Below the pieces are notes generated by a model. It was given only the letters and a program-made list of their open reading frames with translations. It had not been told where the DNA came from and did not search any database. From Desulfofustis sp. (GTDB lineage: Bacteria; Desulfobacterota; Desulfobulbia; Desulfobulbales; Desulfocapsaceae): a stretch of 54,643 nt of DNA. A program made the translations under genes and the position numbers. Where the stretch lies: contig JAJDNR010000153.1 in NCBI GenBank assembly GCA_022340565.1, positions 1 to 54,643 of the forward strand, given 5' to 3'. Positions 44,529-53,622 of the stretch are shown here, piece by piece. Each line of letters begins with the position of its first letter. The stretch's first letter is position 1.

Positions 44529-46862
44529 ATGGCCGGAACCGCCCATCAGCACGGCAGGCAGCCTCAGGCCGGCGGCCGCGAACGGTCCCCGGCAACGGTC
44601 TGGGAATCGGCGGCCCTGATCGCGCTGGCACTGATCCTTTGTACCCCGTTTCTCTACCTGCTGCGTTCCTCCCACTCTGTTCATCCCGAGCCCGTTTCCG
44701 AAAACAGTTTTATCGGCAGCGAAGCATGCGGGGCGTGCCACCAGCCCTCCTTCGACCAGTGGCAGAACTCCCATCACGATCTGGCCATGGACATCGCCAG
44801 CGAGGCAACGGTTCTCGGGGATTTTAACGACATCGCGTACACCGATCCTCACAATCAGGTGACCAGCCGCTTCTTCAGACAGGGCGACAAGTTCATGGTG
44901 GAAACCGAGGGCCCGGATGGAACCTTGCAAACCTTTGAAATCACCCACACCTTCGGAGTCTACCCGCTTCAGCAGTACCTCATCCCCTTTCCCGGCGGCC
45001 GGCTGCAGTGCCTCAACATCGCCTGGAATTCCCGGGACAACCGCTGGTACCGGGTGCCCCCTTACGACGTAAAGGGCACCGACGACTGGCTGCATTGGAC
45101 AAAAGGCGGACAGACCTGGAACGGGATGTGCGCCGAATGCCACTCCACCGACCTGGCCAAGAATTACGACATGGATACCGATACCTACCAGACTACCTGG
45201 TTCGAAATCGATGTCGGCTGCGAGGCCTGTCACGGTCCCGGGTCGAATCATGCCGAGTGGGCAAAAAAGCCGGCCATGGCCAGGAGCAGGATCGACAACG
45301 CAGGCCTTGTAGTCGACACGTCCGATATCTCCAGCAGCCGCTTCATCTCCATCTGCGCCCCCTGTCATTCCCGGCGCTACCAGCTCGGCGACAATCGTCA
45401 CCAGGCCGAAGACGTACTCGACACGATGGTTCCTTCCCTGCTCGAGGAAGGCCTCTACTACCCGGACGGGCAGATTCTCGAGGAAGTGTACGTGTACGGT
45501 TCGTATGCCCAGTCGAAGATGTTCAGGCACGACGTGCGCTGCAGCGACTGCCATGACGTGCACAGCCTGAAACTTCACAAGGAAGGTAACGACCTCTGCC
45601 TGCAATGCCACCGGGCAGCCGAATACGACCGCTACGAACATCATTTTCACCAACGCCAATTCGAAGGCAAACCGAGCGACGGGCACCTCTGCGTGAAGTG
45701 CCATATGCCGGCCCGCACCTACATGGGTGCCGACCACCGTCCCGACCACTCGATCCGCGTGCCCCGGCCCGATCTCAGCGAGTCGCTCGCCACCCCCAAC
45801 AGCTGTTCGACCGCCGGCTGCCATGCCGACAAGGCGCTTTCCTGGGTGACAGACCACTACAACCGCTGGTATGGCGCCTCCAAGAAACCCCATTACGGTG
45901 ACCTCATCGCCGCCGCCCGCGCGGCGGACCCGGACGCTGCCGAGGGGTTGCGGACTCTGGCCGGGGACGCGCTGTCGCCGGTGATCGTGCGTGCCACCGC
46001 CCTGTCTCTGCTCAGAAACTATCCCGGCCCGGCCACCACCGACGCGATGATCGCAGCCCTCGAGGATGACGACAGCCTGATCCGCCATACCGCCATCCGC
46101 GGGCTGCAGAACCTTGATCTACAGACCAGGCTGACCCATATCGCTCCGAAGCTCTACGATCGGGTCAAGGGGGTTCGCATCGAGGCCGCAGCGGCACTCG
46201 CATCGGTGCCGAAAACATCGCTGAAGGATGACGACGTCGAGGCTTTCGAAGCGGCGCTGCGGGAGTATCAAGCGGCGATGCGCTACAACGCCGACTTCGC
46301 CCCGCAGCGTTACAACCTCGGCAATCTCGCGGCAGCCCAGGGCGATAACGACAAGGCCATAGGTTATTACCAACAGGCGATCAAGATCGACGATCAGTTC
46401 TATCCGGCCAAGGTGAACCTGGCAATGCTGTTCAACCGCACCGGCAACAATGAAGCGGCGGCAAACCTGCTGCGCGAGGTGATCGCCGGTAACCCGCAGC
46501 TCCATGAGGCAGTCTATTCGCTCGGCCTGCTGCTCGCCGAAATGGGCAAACTTGAGGAGGCCGCAGAGCTGCTCGGCCGGGCCGCCGACTCCATGCCCGA
46601 ATACACCCGGCCGCGCTACAACCAGGCACTGGCCCTGCTCAAACTAAAACGCTACGAGGAAGGGGAGCAGGCGCTGCTCAAGGCCCTGGAGGTAGAGCCT
46701 GCGAATCGCGAATATTTCTCCACACTGGCCAACCTCTATCTGAGTTTCAACCTGATCGACCGCGCCCGAACTTTGGTCGAAACCACGCTTGAAAAGGTTC
46801 CTGATCACGCCGAGGCGCTTCAACTCCGTGACCTGATCCGGCAGAACAGGACTCCCCCTTGA
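44529..46862 (+). CDS. Multiheme c-type cytochrome with TPR and HEAT-like repeats
   Basis: 777 residues. One N-terminal membrane helix (about 27-46, ALIALALILCTPFLYLL) anchors the protein, followed by a periplasmic part with seven CxxCH heme sites (CGACH, CAECH, CEACH, CAPCH, CSDCH, CLQCH, CVKCH). A CxxxxCH site (CSTAGCH) gives a possible eighth heme. The second half (about 500-777) has HEAT-like repeats and then TPRs (for example FAPQRYNLGNLAAAQGDNDK and YYQQAIKID). The start is the ATG at 44529, although the frame is open to 44364 inside the Rieske gene. It is probably the electron acceptor of the Rieske/cytochrome b pair. Confidence 0.88.
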   Translation: MAGTAHQHGRQPQAGGRERSPATVWESAALIALALILCTPFLYLLRSSHSVHPEPVSENSFIGSEACGACHQPSFDQWQNSHHDLAMDIASEATVLGDFNDIAYTDPHNQVTSRFFRQGDKFMVETEGPDGTLQTFEITHTFGVYPLQQYLIPFPGGRLQCLNIAWNSRDNRWYRVPPYDVKGTDDWLHWTKGGQTWNGMCAECHSTDLAKNYDMDTDTYQTTWFEIDVGCEACHGPGSNHAEWAKKPAMARSRIDNAGLVVDTSDISSSRFISICAPCHSRRYQLGDNRHQAEDVLDTMVPSLLEEGLYYPDGQILEEVYVYGSYAQSKMFRHDVRCSDCHDVHSLKLHKEGNDLCLQCHRAAEYDRYEHHFHQRQFEGKPSDGHLCVKCHMPARTYMGADHRPDHSIRVPRPDLSESLATPNSCSTAGCHADKALSWVTDHYNRWYGASKKPHYGDLIAAARAADPDAAEGLRTLAGDALSPVIVRATALSLLRNYPGPATTDAMIAALEDDDSLIRHTAIRGLQNLDLQTRLTHIAPKLYDRVKGVRIEAAAALASVPKTSLKDDDVEAFEAALREYQAAMRYNADFAPQRYNLGNLAAAQGDNDKAIGYYQQAIKIDDQFYPAKVNLAMLFNRTGNNEAAANLLREVIAGNPQLHEAVYSLGLLLAEMGKLEEAAELLGRAADSMPEYTRPRYNQALALLKLKRYEEGEQALLKALEVEPANREYFSTLANLYLSFNLIDRARTLVETTLEKVPDHAEALQLRDLIRQNRTPP

Positions 46863-47087
46863 TCGGGTGGGGCATCCGCGGGGGACCGTTCCCGGCAGCT
46901 GCCGCCTGGCCCGCACACCCAGCAGCCATATCCGTGTTGCTGCGGCATGGAGTAAAAGCGGCCGGGTGTTTGCCTCCCCTGCGCTGAGAAATCTGCAAGA
47001 AAGATACGGCAATGTCCAATAAAACCGCTTAACATGAGCGGAATGATCGAGGCCGCTTTCTTAGCAAAGAGCAAAACAGGTAAACCC

Positions 47088-48242
47088 ATGATCTCCTGCA
47101 TCAGAACCTATCGTTTATCGCACCGGCTCGACGAACCCTTCGGCTTCTCGCAGTGGCACTACGATGTCAGAAACGCGTTGCTGGTTGAGGTGATCGACGA
47201 CTCGGGAGCCACCGGCTGGGGGGAGTGCTATGGTCCCTCGGAAGTCACCCAGAGTGCAGTCAACGCCTATTATGCGCCGCTGCTGATCGGCTGGGATCCA
47301 CTCCGCAACGAGGCCGCGTGGCAGCACTGCTGGCGGGCCGGCCTCGATTTTTCCCTCAAGGGGGTGATGATGGGGGCCATCTCCGGACTCGATATGGCGC
47401 TGCTCGACCTGAAGGGCAAACTGCTGGGGATTTCGGTATCGGAACTGCTGGGCGGCCGTGTCCGCAACCAGATAGACTGCTATGCCACCGGCATGTACTT
47501 CAGAGCGGCACCGGACCTGCAGCTGCTCGAGGTGATCGTCGACGAGGCCCGGGGATACGTGGAAAGCGGTTTCAGGGCGCTCAAGATCAAAATCGGCAGG
47601 AATATGATTTTCGACAGCCGGCTCATCGAGCTCATGCGAGCGACATTCCCGCAGGTCAAGCTGATGGCCGATTCCAACCATGCCTATGACCTGCCCGAAG
47701 CCACCGCAATCGGCCGGCTGCTCGACGAGTATGACTATACATGGTTCGAAGAACCGCTTTCTCCCTGTCATCCCGATAAATTCAGGCAGCTCGCCGACAA
47801 GATCGATGTGCCCATCGCCACCGGCGAATGCGAGCAGACCCGCTGGGGATTTCAGGACCTGCTCGCCCCCGGCGGCGTTCAGATCGCCCAGCCGGATCTG
47901 GCCTATTGCGGCGGCCCGACAGAAGCGGTCAAGATCAGGGCGATTGCTTCCTCTCTGGGCATCAACGTGATTCCCCATGCCTGGGGCACCATGCTCAACC
48001 TGGCCAGCGCTACCCACCTGCTCGCCACTACCTATGTGGAACCGGGGCGGGCGGACGTGACTCCGCCGGTGCTGGAGACCGACCGGTCGGAAAATCCGAT
48101 GCGGGATGAAATGTATCAACCCGGACTTGAGATCGTCGACGGCCGGGTTGCCGTGCCGACTCTGCCCGGACTCGGTGTCGAGCCCGACAAAAAGGCGATG
48201 CAGCGATTCTGCGCACAGCAGACTGAACGCGCCTGGAGGTAA
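47088..48242 (+). CDS. Enolase-superfamily sugar-acid dehydratase (MR/MLE subgroup)
   Basis: 384 residues. The mandelate-racemase/muconate-lactonizing fold has a capping domain (1-120) and a barrel. Catalytic landmarks are K-x-K in LKIKIGRNM, the metal Asp in LMADSNHAYD, metal Glu in WFEEPLSPCH, the third ligand in IATGECEQT and the His in IPHAWGTML. By genome context with the next gene it may dehydrate a galactonate-like acid to a 2-keto-3-deoxy sugar acid, although the subgroup has many substrates. The frame is open from 47034; I chose the ATG at 47088, which matches homologue ends but has a weak AGG site. Confidence 0.85.
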   Translation: MISCIRTYRLSHRLDEPFGFSQWHYDVRNALLVEVIDDSGATGWGECYGPSEVTQSAVNAYYAPLLIGWDPLRNEAAWQHCWRAGLDFSLKGVMMGAISGLDMALLDLKGKLLGISVSELLGGRVRNQIDCYATGMYFRAAPDLQLLEVIVDEARGYVESGFRALKIKIGRNMIFDSRLIELMRATFPQVKLMADSNHAYDLPEATAIGRLLDEYDYTWFEEPLSPCHPDKFRQLADKIDVPIATGECEQTRWGFQDLLAPGGVQIAQPDLAYCGGPTEAVKIRAIASSLGINVIPHAWGTMLNLASATHLLATTYVEPGRADVTPPVLETDRSENPMRDEMYQPGLEIVDGRVAVPTLPGLGVEPDKKAMQRFCAQQTERAWR

Positions 48243-48458
48243 GCAGAGAGAAGCCGAATCCGTCAGCTGAGCCAGATAGGCCAGCACCATTTTGGCAACC
48301 TCCCCTGAAAGCGGATCGGCAGATGGGAGACGGTCGGCAGGTTCTGGATCATCGACAGAAACCTGATCGAGGGCGAACGCTGGTCGGCAATCGGGTCCCG
48401 GGGCCGCACCGTCGGTAACGCCGCTGGTGAGATGACACGACACTAACGAGGACAGGCT

Positions 48459-49352
48459 ATGCTGCTGGCACTGGACTGGGGCACCACATCATTTCGCGCC
48501 TACCTTTTCGATTCAAAGAGAACGCTTGTCGAGACGAGATCGGCTGCCGCCGGTATCATGCAGGACAACGACGGGTTCGAGCAGGTCTATTACCGGCAGG
48601 TCGGAGACTGGCTGGGACAGCACCGGTCAATCCCGGTCATCGCTTCAGGTATGATCACCAGCAATCAGGGCTGGGTCGAAACTCCCTACTTGCCTTGCCC
48701 GGCAAGCCTGGAGGATCTGTCGAAAAACCTGACCAGGCATGAAACCTCGAAAGGCGATGTGATCTTTTTCGTATCGGGGGTCTGCCAGAACACGCCGACG
48801 CCCAACATCATGCGCGGAGAAGAGACGCAGATGGCCGGACTGAGGGGGTGCAGCGAGAGGACTGCAGTGCTGCCGGGCACCCATTCCAAATGGATCCGCA
48901 TGGAGGGCGACACCATTTGCTATTTCTCAACCTTCATGACCGGCGAGATCTTCGCGGTGCTGACCAGGCACACCATCCTCGGCCGGCTGCTGACCGACGG
49001 TTCCGACCCGAAAGGATTCACAAAAGGGGTAGAGGACGGCTTCTCCGGCCTGGATTCCGCCGGCGGAATCATGTCCAAGCTGTTCGGCGCCCGGGCCATG
49101 CCGCTGCTGGGTCAGATGAACCCGGACAGTATCAGAGACTATATTTCGGGACTGCTGCTGGGGACAGAAATTCAGGAAGCGGTGAAAAGCGGCTTCGGCA
49201 GCAATGTCGTACCGGTGATCTGCGGGTCCCCCGACCTGGTCGATCGATACCAGACCGCCATGTCCATCTGCGGTATTCAAACGAGCCGAGGAGAGGACGA
49301 ACTGGCTGCCCTCGGCCTTATGCGCATTGCGGCAGCCGCTGGTCTTGTCTGA
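48459..49352 (+). CDS. dgoK: 2-Dehydro-3-deoxygalactonokinase
   Basis: 297 residues of the ASKHA-fold DGOK family, which phosphorylates 2-keto-3-deoxygalactonate with ATP. The N-terminal phosphate loop is LALDWGTTSFRAYLFDSKRT. Other family stretches are PVIASGMITSNQGWVETPYL, CSERTAVLPGTHSKWIRMEG and FMTGEIFAVLTRHTILGRLL. GAGGA sits 8 bases before the ATG. The putative dehydratase is upstream by 216 bases, giving two consecutive steps of a galactonate route. No KDPGal aldolase gene is visible nearby. Confidence 0.93.
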   Translation: MLLALDWGTTSFRAYLFDSKRTLVETRSAAAGIMQDNDGFEQVYYRQVGDWLGQHRSIPVIASGMITSNQGWVETPYLPCPASLEDLSKNLTRHETSKGDVIFFVSGVCQNTPTPNIMRGEETQMAGLRGCSERTAVLPGTHSKWIRMEGDTICYFSTFMTGEIFAVLTRHTILGRLLTDGSDPKGFTKGVEDGFSGLDSAGGIMSKLFGARAMPLLGQMNPDSIRDYISGLLLGTEIQEAVKSGFGSNVVPVICGSPDLVDRYQTAMSICGIQTSRGEDELAALGLMRIAAAAGLV

Positions 49353-49433
49353 CTGGCTGGGAATCCATCGATGACCATGACCGGTGCACCGCTGGGGGCT
49401 TCCTGCTGCTTTGTATCGCCTTCCCTGCCAGAC

Positions 49434-49458
49434 CTGGCGGGGCACGCAGCCCCGCCAG
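49434..49458. terminator. Bidirectional hairpin between dgoK and hsp20 genes
   Basis: A perfect 10-base stem (CTGGCGGGGC with GCCCCGCCAG) around a 5-base loop lies between the convergent dgoK and Hsp20 genes. There is no long U-run, but its place and strength make it the likely common transcript end. Confidence 0.6.
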
Positions 49459-49477
49459 CTGTCTGCAGGTTTTGCCT

Positions 49478-49861
49478 TTAGCCTGCCTGAATTTTGACGG
49501 TTCGGGGCTTTGCAGCCTCCGACTTGGGAAGATGCAGGGCCAGGATCCCGTCTTTCAGTTCAGCGTTGACCTTGTTTACGTCGATACTCTGGGGCACGGA
49601 AAAGGCCCGCTGGTATTCGACATCGCCGAACTCTTCCCATTCAGCCGCACCGCCTCGGGTCAGCGATCGCACTCCTGACAGGGTCAGGGTACCGTTATCG
49701 ATATTGACGGTGATGTGGTCCTTTGTCACCCCAGGCATTTCTGCGTGCAGCAGAATTTCATCGTTGTTCTCGTAGATATCGACCACCGGAACAACCTGGC
49801 GCAGGTTTCTGGTCGACTCTACTGCACCTTTATCTTTTTTGGTCAGATCTTTGCCGTCCAT
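49478..49861 (-). CDS. Hsp20/alpha-crystallin small heat-shock protein
   Basis: 127 residues. The alpha-crystallin domain reads VPVVDIYENNDEILLHAEMP, then GVTKDHITVNIDNGTLTLSG, and ends in the beta-8 DGILALHLPKSEAAKPRTVK. These ATP-independent holdases keep unfolding proteins soluble in heat or other stress. The N-terminal arm is short. AAAGGAGG before the ATG at 49861 supports the start. It is downstream of a second Hsp20 with a 46-base gap, so both are probably one operon. Confidence 0.93.
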   Translation of the reverse strand: MDGKDLTKKDKGAVESTRNLRQVVPVVDIYENNDEILLHAEMPGVTKDHITVNIDNGTLTLSGVRSLTRGGAAEWEEFGDVEYQRAFSVPQSIDVNKVNAELKDGILALHLPKSEAAKPRTVKIQAG

Positions 49862-49907
49862 GGCGTCCTCCTTTTATCTATTACCTGTTCAATCCATTAC
49901 ATCCGCG

Positions 49908-50354
49908 TTATTTGATTGAGATCTGCCTCGGTTTGGCCGCTTCCGATTTTGGCAGCGCCAAGGTCAGCAGCCCGTCCCTGAGGGTCGCTGAGACTTTGCC
50001 CGAATCTACATCGGCGGGCAGGGTCAGGCTCCGGGTGAACGATTCTGAACCACGTTCGCCGCGGTGCACCCGGTACCCCTCAGGTACCTTGATCTCTCGC
50101 TTACCGCTGATTTCCAGGTAATTGCCCTGGATCTTCACGTTCAGATCCTCCTTGGACAATCCGGGAACTTCGGCAACCATCTCGAAATGATCACCCTTGT
50201 CATAGAGATTGGTTCGCGGGTAACCGGCAACCGATGACCAGCCCGGAGCATACCCCACCGACCGGTTGAATTCGTCGAAGAGCCTGTCGAAGCGGCCCCT
50301 GAACAATCCCATCGCGTCGAACATCCTGTCAATGTCACTTACCCTTGCAATCAT
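49908..50354 (-). CDS. Second Hsp20/alpha-crystallin protein
   Basis: 148 residues. The N-terminal arm is MIARVSDIDRMFDAMGLFRG with RFDRLFDEFNR, common in class-A small Hsps. The alpha-crystallin domain reads TNLYDKGDHFEMVAEVPGLS and NLEISGKRE-like YLEISGKREIKVPEGYRVHR, then GLLTLALPKSEAAKPRQI. The ATG at 50354 sits behind AGGAGG, although the frame runs to 50408. The paired heterologous Hsp20 genes probably form mixed oligomers. It diverges from the RHH-like gene across an AT-rich region. Confidence 0.93.
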   Translation of the reverse strand: MIARVSDIDRMFDAMGLFRGRFDRLFDEFNRSVGYAPGWSSVAGYPRTNLYDKGDHFEMVAEVPGLSKEDLNVKIQGNYLEISGKREIKVPEGYRVHRGERGSESFTRSLTLPADVDSGKVSATLRDGLLTLALPKSEAAKPRQISIK

Positions 50355-50419
50355 GGCTAACCTCCTGTGCTTCTCTGTTCGTTGCATGATAATGAGACAG
50401 CGTAACACCGCCTCACACT

Positions 50420-50534
50420 ATTACTTATTATTACTTTACCTGAATAGTAATTACCTTGGGTTTATTGTCAACAATGGGACTAAAAAATATTTTGTACATT
50501 AAATTACTATTGATTATTATATTGAAAAAGTAAT
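50420..50534. promoter_or_regulatory. Cluster of ATTACT/AGTAAT hexamers in the Hsp20/RHH intergenic region
   Basis: In strongly AT-rich sequence within GC-rich surroundings the hexamer ATTACT or its inverse AGTAAT occurs at 50420-50425, 50430-50435, 50446-50451, 50503-50508 and 50529-50534. The third overlaps a -10 box for the Hsp20 gene (minus strand). Short repeated half-sites are typical operators of ribbon-helix-helix proteins, and the gene starting at 50570 looks like one, so autoregulation is plausible. Confidence 0.5.
50444..50471 (-). promoter_or_regulatory. Probable sigma-70-type promoter for the Hsp20 genes
   Basis: On the minus strand TTGACA (50466-50471) is followed after 16 bases by TACTAT (50444-50449). 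This is 90 bases upstream of the ATG at 50354. The -10 overlaps an AGTAAT site, so a bound protein would block it. On the plus side TTGATT-18-TACTAT (50510-50539) or TTGAAA-17-TATTAT (50522-50550) could serve the RHH gene. Confidence 0.45.
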
Positions 50535-50569
50535 ACTATGGACTTATTATAGCTCCAGGAGGTTCAGCT

Positions 50570-51151
50570 ATGAAATCTGAAGATACCGGAGAATCCGGAA
50601 CTCTCGAAATAAGCGCCCAGCGGCTCAGAGGCAAGCAGTCAGTTCGGGCAACCTTCCGGCTGTCGGAGCAGATGATCGATCTACTCAAGGTCGCAGCGGC
50701 TCACCTGGAGGTCCAGCAGAAATCGCTGATCGACGAGCTGGTGCACAATCGCCGGACCCTGGACCGGGTTGCCGCCGAATCTCGGAATACCGAGCAGCAG
50801 GACCAGAAACGACGGCAGAAGACCTTCGTGGTCAGTAGAAATTCGCTGGCATTGCTCGACGATATCTCCGGCAAATACGATCTTTCCCGCGATTATCTGG
50901 TGGAACGCTGCATTGCCAGACTGATCCCGTTCGTTGATGCGGAACAGGAGAAACATGAGCAGCGGCGCCAGCTGATCAAGGACATCGATCGGCTTCTCGC
51001 CGAAGGCAAGAAGGTGCTGAAGAAGGCCAACGGCATGCTGGGACCCGATGATCGGTTCCGCATAAAACTCGAGACGATGATCAACCAGGCAGAACGCAAT
51101 ATCAAGGAGTTGAAGAAATCTGTAAGGGAACAGAAATCGCTGCTGTATTGA
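50570..51151 (+). CDS. Putative two-domain ribbon-helix-helix-like protein, unknown function
   Basis: 193 residues, not recognised as a named family. Two segments look alike in a ribbon-helix-helix way. The first (about 24-60) has a strand [20 protein letters not shown] followed by a helix; the second (about 85-120) reads [20 protein letters not shown] and [12 protein letters not shown] highly charged helical tail (Lys/Glu/Gln-rich, 130-193) follows. AGGAGG lies 7 bases before the ATG. It sits between divergent Hsp20 genes and a DnaJ gene that begins 46 bases after its stop, so it may regulate the heat-shock cluster. DNA binding is inferred only. Confidence 0.65.
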   Translation: MKSEDTGESGTLEISAQRLRGKQSVRATFRLSEQMIDLLKVAAAHLEVQQKSLIDELVHNRRTLDRVAAESRNTEQQDQKRRQKTFVVSRNSLALLDDISGKYDLSRDYLVERCIARLIPFVDAEQEKHEQRRQLIKDIDRLLAEGKKVLKKANGMLGPDDRFRIKLETMINQAERNIKELKKSVREQKSLLY

Positions 51152-51197
51152 ATCTCCGGGATTGTCAATGGTCCCTCACGGGGACGCGGACGGAAGC

Positions 51198-52193
51198 ATG
51201 GAATATATCGACTATTATAAAGTACTGGGTGTTCCCAGAAATGCGACGCAGGAGGAAATCCGCCGCGCCTACCGGAAACGTGCGCGCAAATATCACCCGG
51301 ACGTCAATAAGGACGAAGGAGCCGAAGCCGAGTTCAAGCGCATCAATGAAGCCCACGAGGTGTTGAAGGATCCCCAAAAGAGAAAACGCTACGACGCCTA
51401 CGGCAAGGACTGGCAGCATGTCGCCAACCACGGCTCCGATGACTGGGAGCAGGTATTCAGGGGGAGCAGCGGCGGTTCCGCACAAACCAGAACCTTCCGG
51501 TTCGGCAGAGACGGCTCGTTCGCAGAAACCGGAGGATTCAGCGATTTCTTCAACAACCTGTTCGGCGGCGGTCATGCCCAGCACGGGCAAGATTTCCGCT
51601 CATTCAGCCGCAGCGGGCGTTCCCACGAAGCCAACCTCACCGTCACACTGCGCGACATCATCGACGGGGCGACCAAATCGATCTCGCTGCAGGCTCATGA
51701 CATGGATGGCTCCCGATCCGCCCGTCCGTCCTCGAAAACGCTCCAAGTCAAGCTGCCCAGAGGGGTAACGGAAGGTTCAGTGATCCGGCTGTCCGGCCAG
51801 GGCGAGCCGGGGTTCGGCGGCGGAGCACCCGGTGATCTCCACCTGCGCATTCATATAGCCGAAGACCCCAGGTTCACGGTGGACGGATACGATCTGCACA
51901 CCGTCGTCCATGTCGCACCGTGGGAGGCGGCACTCGGTGCAAAAATCACCGTGCAGACGGTGGACGGCTCGGTATCGCTGACCGTCCCGAAACGATCCCA
52001 GAACGGCAGGAAGCTGCGCATCCGGGGAAAAGGACTGCCAGGCAAGAACGGCCAGGCCGGCGACATCATCGTCGAACTGGAAGTCCGCATGCCGACGGTT
52101 CTGACTGAAGAGCAGGAGCGGCTGTTCGCAGAACTTTCCGCCAAATCAGACTTCGACCCGCGCCAGAGAGGAGGGCAGCGGGCTGCGGCTTAA
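51198..52193 (+). CDS. cbpA: DnaJ-like co-chaperone (CbpA type)
   Basis: 331 residues. The J-domain (1-70) has [20 protein letters not shown] and the HPD motif in [10 protein letters not shown], which activates DnaK. A Gly/Phe-rich stretch follows (to about 140), then two C-terminal substrate-binding beta domains; no CxxCxGxG zinc motif is present, so it is CbpA rather than DnaJ. It probably feeds unfolded clients held by the Hsp20 proteins to DnaK. The frame opens at 51162, and the ATG at 51198 matches the family start. It is in the same orientation as the RHH-like gene. Confidence 0.9.
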   Translation: MEYIDYYKVLGVPRNATQEEIRRAYRKRARKYHPDVNKDEGAEAEFKRINEAHEVLKDPQKRKRYDAYGKDWQHVANHGSDDWEQVFRGSSGGSAQTRTFRFGRDGSFAETGGFSDFFNNLFGGGHAQHGQDFRSFSRSGRSHEANLTVTLRDIIDGATKSISLQAHDMDGSRSARPSSKTLQVKLPRGVTEGSVIRLSGQGEPGFGGGAPGDLHLRIHIAEDPRFTVDGYDLHTVVHVAPWEAALGAKITVQTVDGSVSLTVPKRSQNGRKLRIRGKGLPGKNGQAGDIIVELEVRMPTVLTEEQERLFAELSAKSDFDPRQRGGQRAAA

Positions 52194-52268
52194 GGCGGAT
52201 TCAAGCAGCCGGCGAGCAGGGTTGGGATCACCGCGAACCCGGAAGGACAAGCGATCGGATCAGACCGG

Positions 52269-53333
52269 TCAGCCTCCCTCTTTCTCGTGGTCGAGCAGCG
52301 CCTGTTTGCGATCGATTCCCCATCGGTAGCCGCTGACCCCGCCATCCTTTGAGAGGATCCTATGGCAGGGGATCACCACCGCCAGTTTATTTGCCGCACA
52401 GGCTGAGGCCACCGCCCTGGCAGCGTTGCGGTTACCGATCTTTTCCGCGACCTCGGTGTAGCTCAAGGTTGTCCCCGGGGCAATCGTGCGGAGAACGTTC
52501 CAGACCTTCTGCTGGAACGCCGTTCCCTGAATATCGAGCGGCAGGTTGAAAGCGCTTCGAGGAGATTCTATCGATCTGACAACCTCTCCAAGCAGACGGG
52601 TAAAGCCGGGCCCGGCAGGTACAATCTGCGCCTTGGGAAACGAATCCTGGAGCTGGCGAGGCAATGATGCCGGGTCGTCACCGAATTCAATCGCGCAGAT
52701 TCCGCGATCTGTCGCGCCAACGATTGTCCAGCCGAGAAAACCCCGGGCGATTGCATAGGAGACGGTGATACCCGCTGCTCCGGCCCTGAACTCTCCGGGC
52801 CTCATCGAAAGTCGATCCTGGTTCCTGTTGTAGGGGCCGCTGCTGGAGGAATAGCCGGCATCATAGATCGCCTCGGTGACCGAATCCTTCGACCTCAGGC
52901 TGGCGCTCAGACGGCGGGCGCGAAGACTGGCGCCAAACTGTTTCGGAGTGACGCCGACGTATTTCTTGAACATCCGGTGAAAATGATAGGGGCTCAAACC
53001 CAGCGTCTCTGCCAGTTCCTTAAGTTTTGGAATCCGATCACTCTGGGCGATTACCCGGCAGGCACTGATCAGGTTCTTCTCCAGTTCCTCGTCGATGCTG
53101 ACGCCTCCGGGCCGGCACCTCATGCAGGGCCTGTAGCCCGCCGCCAGGGCCTCTGGACTGCTGGCGAAAAATATCACATGGTCACGGTTCGGGAGTCTGG
53201 ATGCGCAGCCCGGCCGACAGAATATGCCTGTTGTCTTTACCGCATAATAAAAGGCGCCGTCCGCCGACTTGTCTCTGTCGACTACCGCTTTCCAGCGACG
53301 TTCATCGGTGAGATATCGAGTTTGTGCTTTCAT
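52269..53333 (-). CDS. ada: Bifunctional Ada: DNA methylphosphotriester/O6-methylguanine methyltransferase and regulator
   Basis: 354 residues. The N-terminal zinc domain contains GIFCRPGCASRLP and YRPCMRCRPGG, with the Cys that takes a methyl from phosphotriesters. Next is an AraC-type helix-turn-helix (ETLGLSPYHFHRMFKKYVGV). The C-terminal O6-methylguanine domain has the acceptor Cys in VIPCHRILSKDGG. After methylation Ada activates its own and other repair genes. The frame runs to 53411, and I placed the start at the ATG at 53333, where MKAQTRYLTDERRWKAV begins and matches Ada N-termini. It converges on cbpA. Confidence 0.94.
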   Translation of the reverse strand: MKAQTRYLTDERRWKAVVDRDKSADGAFYYAVKTTGIFCRPGCASRLPNRDHVIFFASSPEALAAGYRPCMRCRPGGVSIDEELEKNLISACRVIAQSDRIPKLKELAETLGLSPYHFHRMFKKYVGVTPKQFGASLRARRLSASLRSKDSVTEAIYDAGYSSSSGPYNRNQDRLSMRPGEFRAGAAGITVSYAIARGFLGWTIVGATDRGICAIEFGDDPASLPRQLQDSFPKAQIVPAGPGFTRLLGEVVRSIESPRSAFNLPLDIQGTAFQQKVWNVLRTIAPGTTLSYTEVAEKIGNRNAARAVASACAANKLAVVIPCHRILSKDGGVSGYRWGIDRKQALLDHEKEGG

Positions 53334-53622
53334 GGGAGACCTTTGCCGGTTGAGTGTATCGTCAACATAGAACCTTTTGGCCGACGACACACTCCGATTC
53401 TTGCGCTGCAATTCGGATTTTCCCTGACGCTCTCAGGTGACAGACGGCACCCTTTGCCAGAACAGTGATCAAAAGAGACTGAATTTGTTTGCAGGAAACC
53501 ATAGCTGTCTTATCTTGCAAATGCACCCCAAAAAGCAAAGAATCTGTGAGGCACAGGCAGACAATACCGGGCATGGCGCCGGGTACCGCCTGCTTTTCCT
53601 TTCACCACGTCAGGAGGAACAC

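Noticed and set aside
44397-46088. Long minus-strand frame over the multiheme cytochrome gene
   Set aside because: It is antisense to a gene with seven heme motifs and has no recognisable protein features.
50355-50569. CIRCE (HrcA) element upstream of the Hsp20 genes
   Set aside because: I looked for the TTAGCACTC/GAGTGCTAA pair in the intergenic region and did not see it. The ATTACT hexamers were kept as the candidate operator instead.
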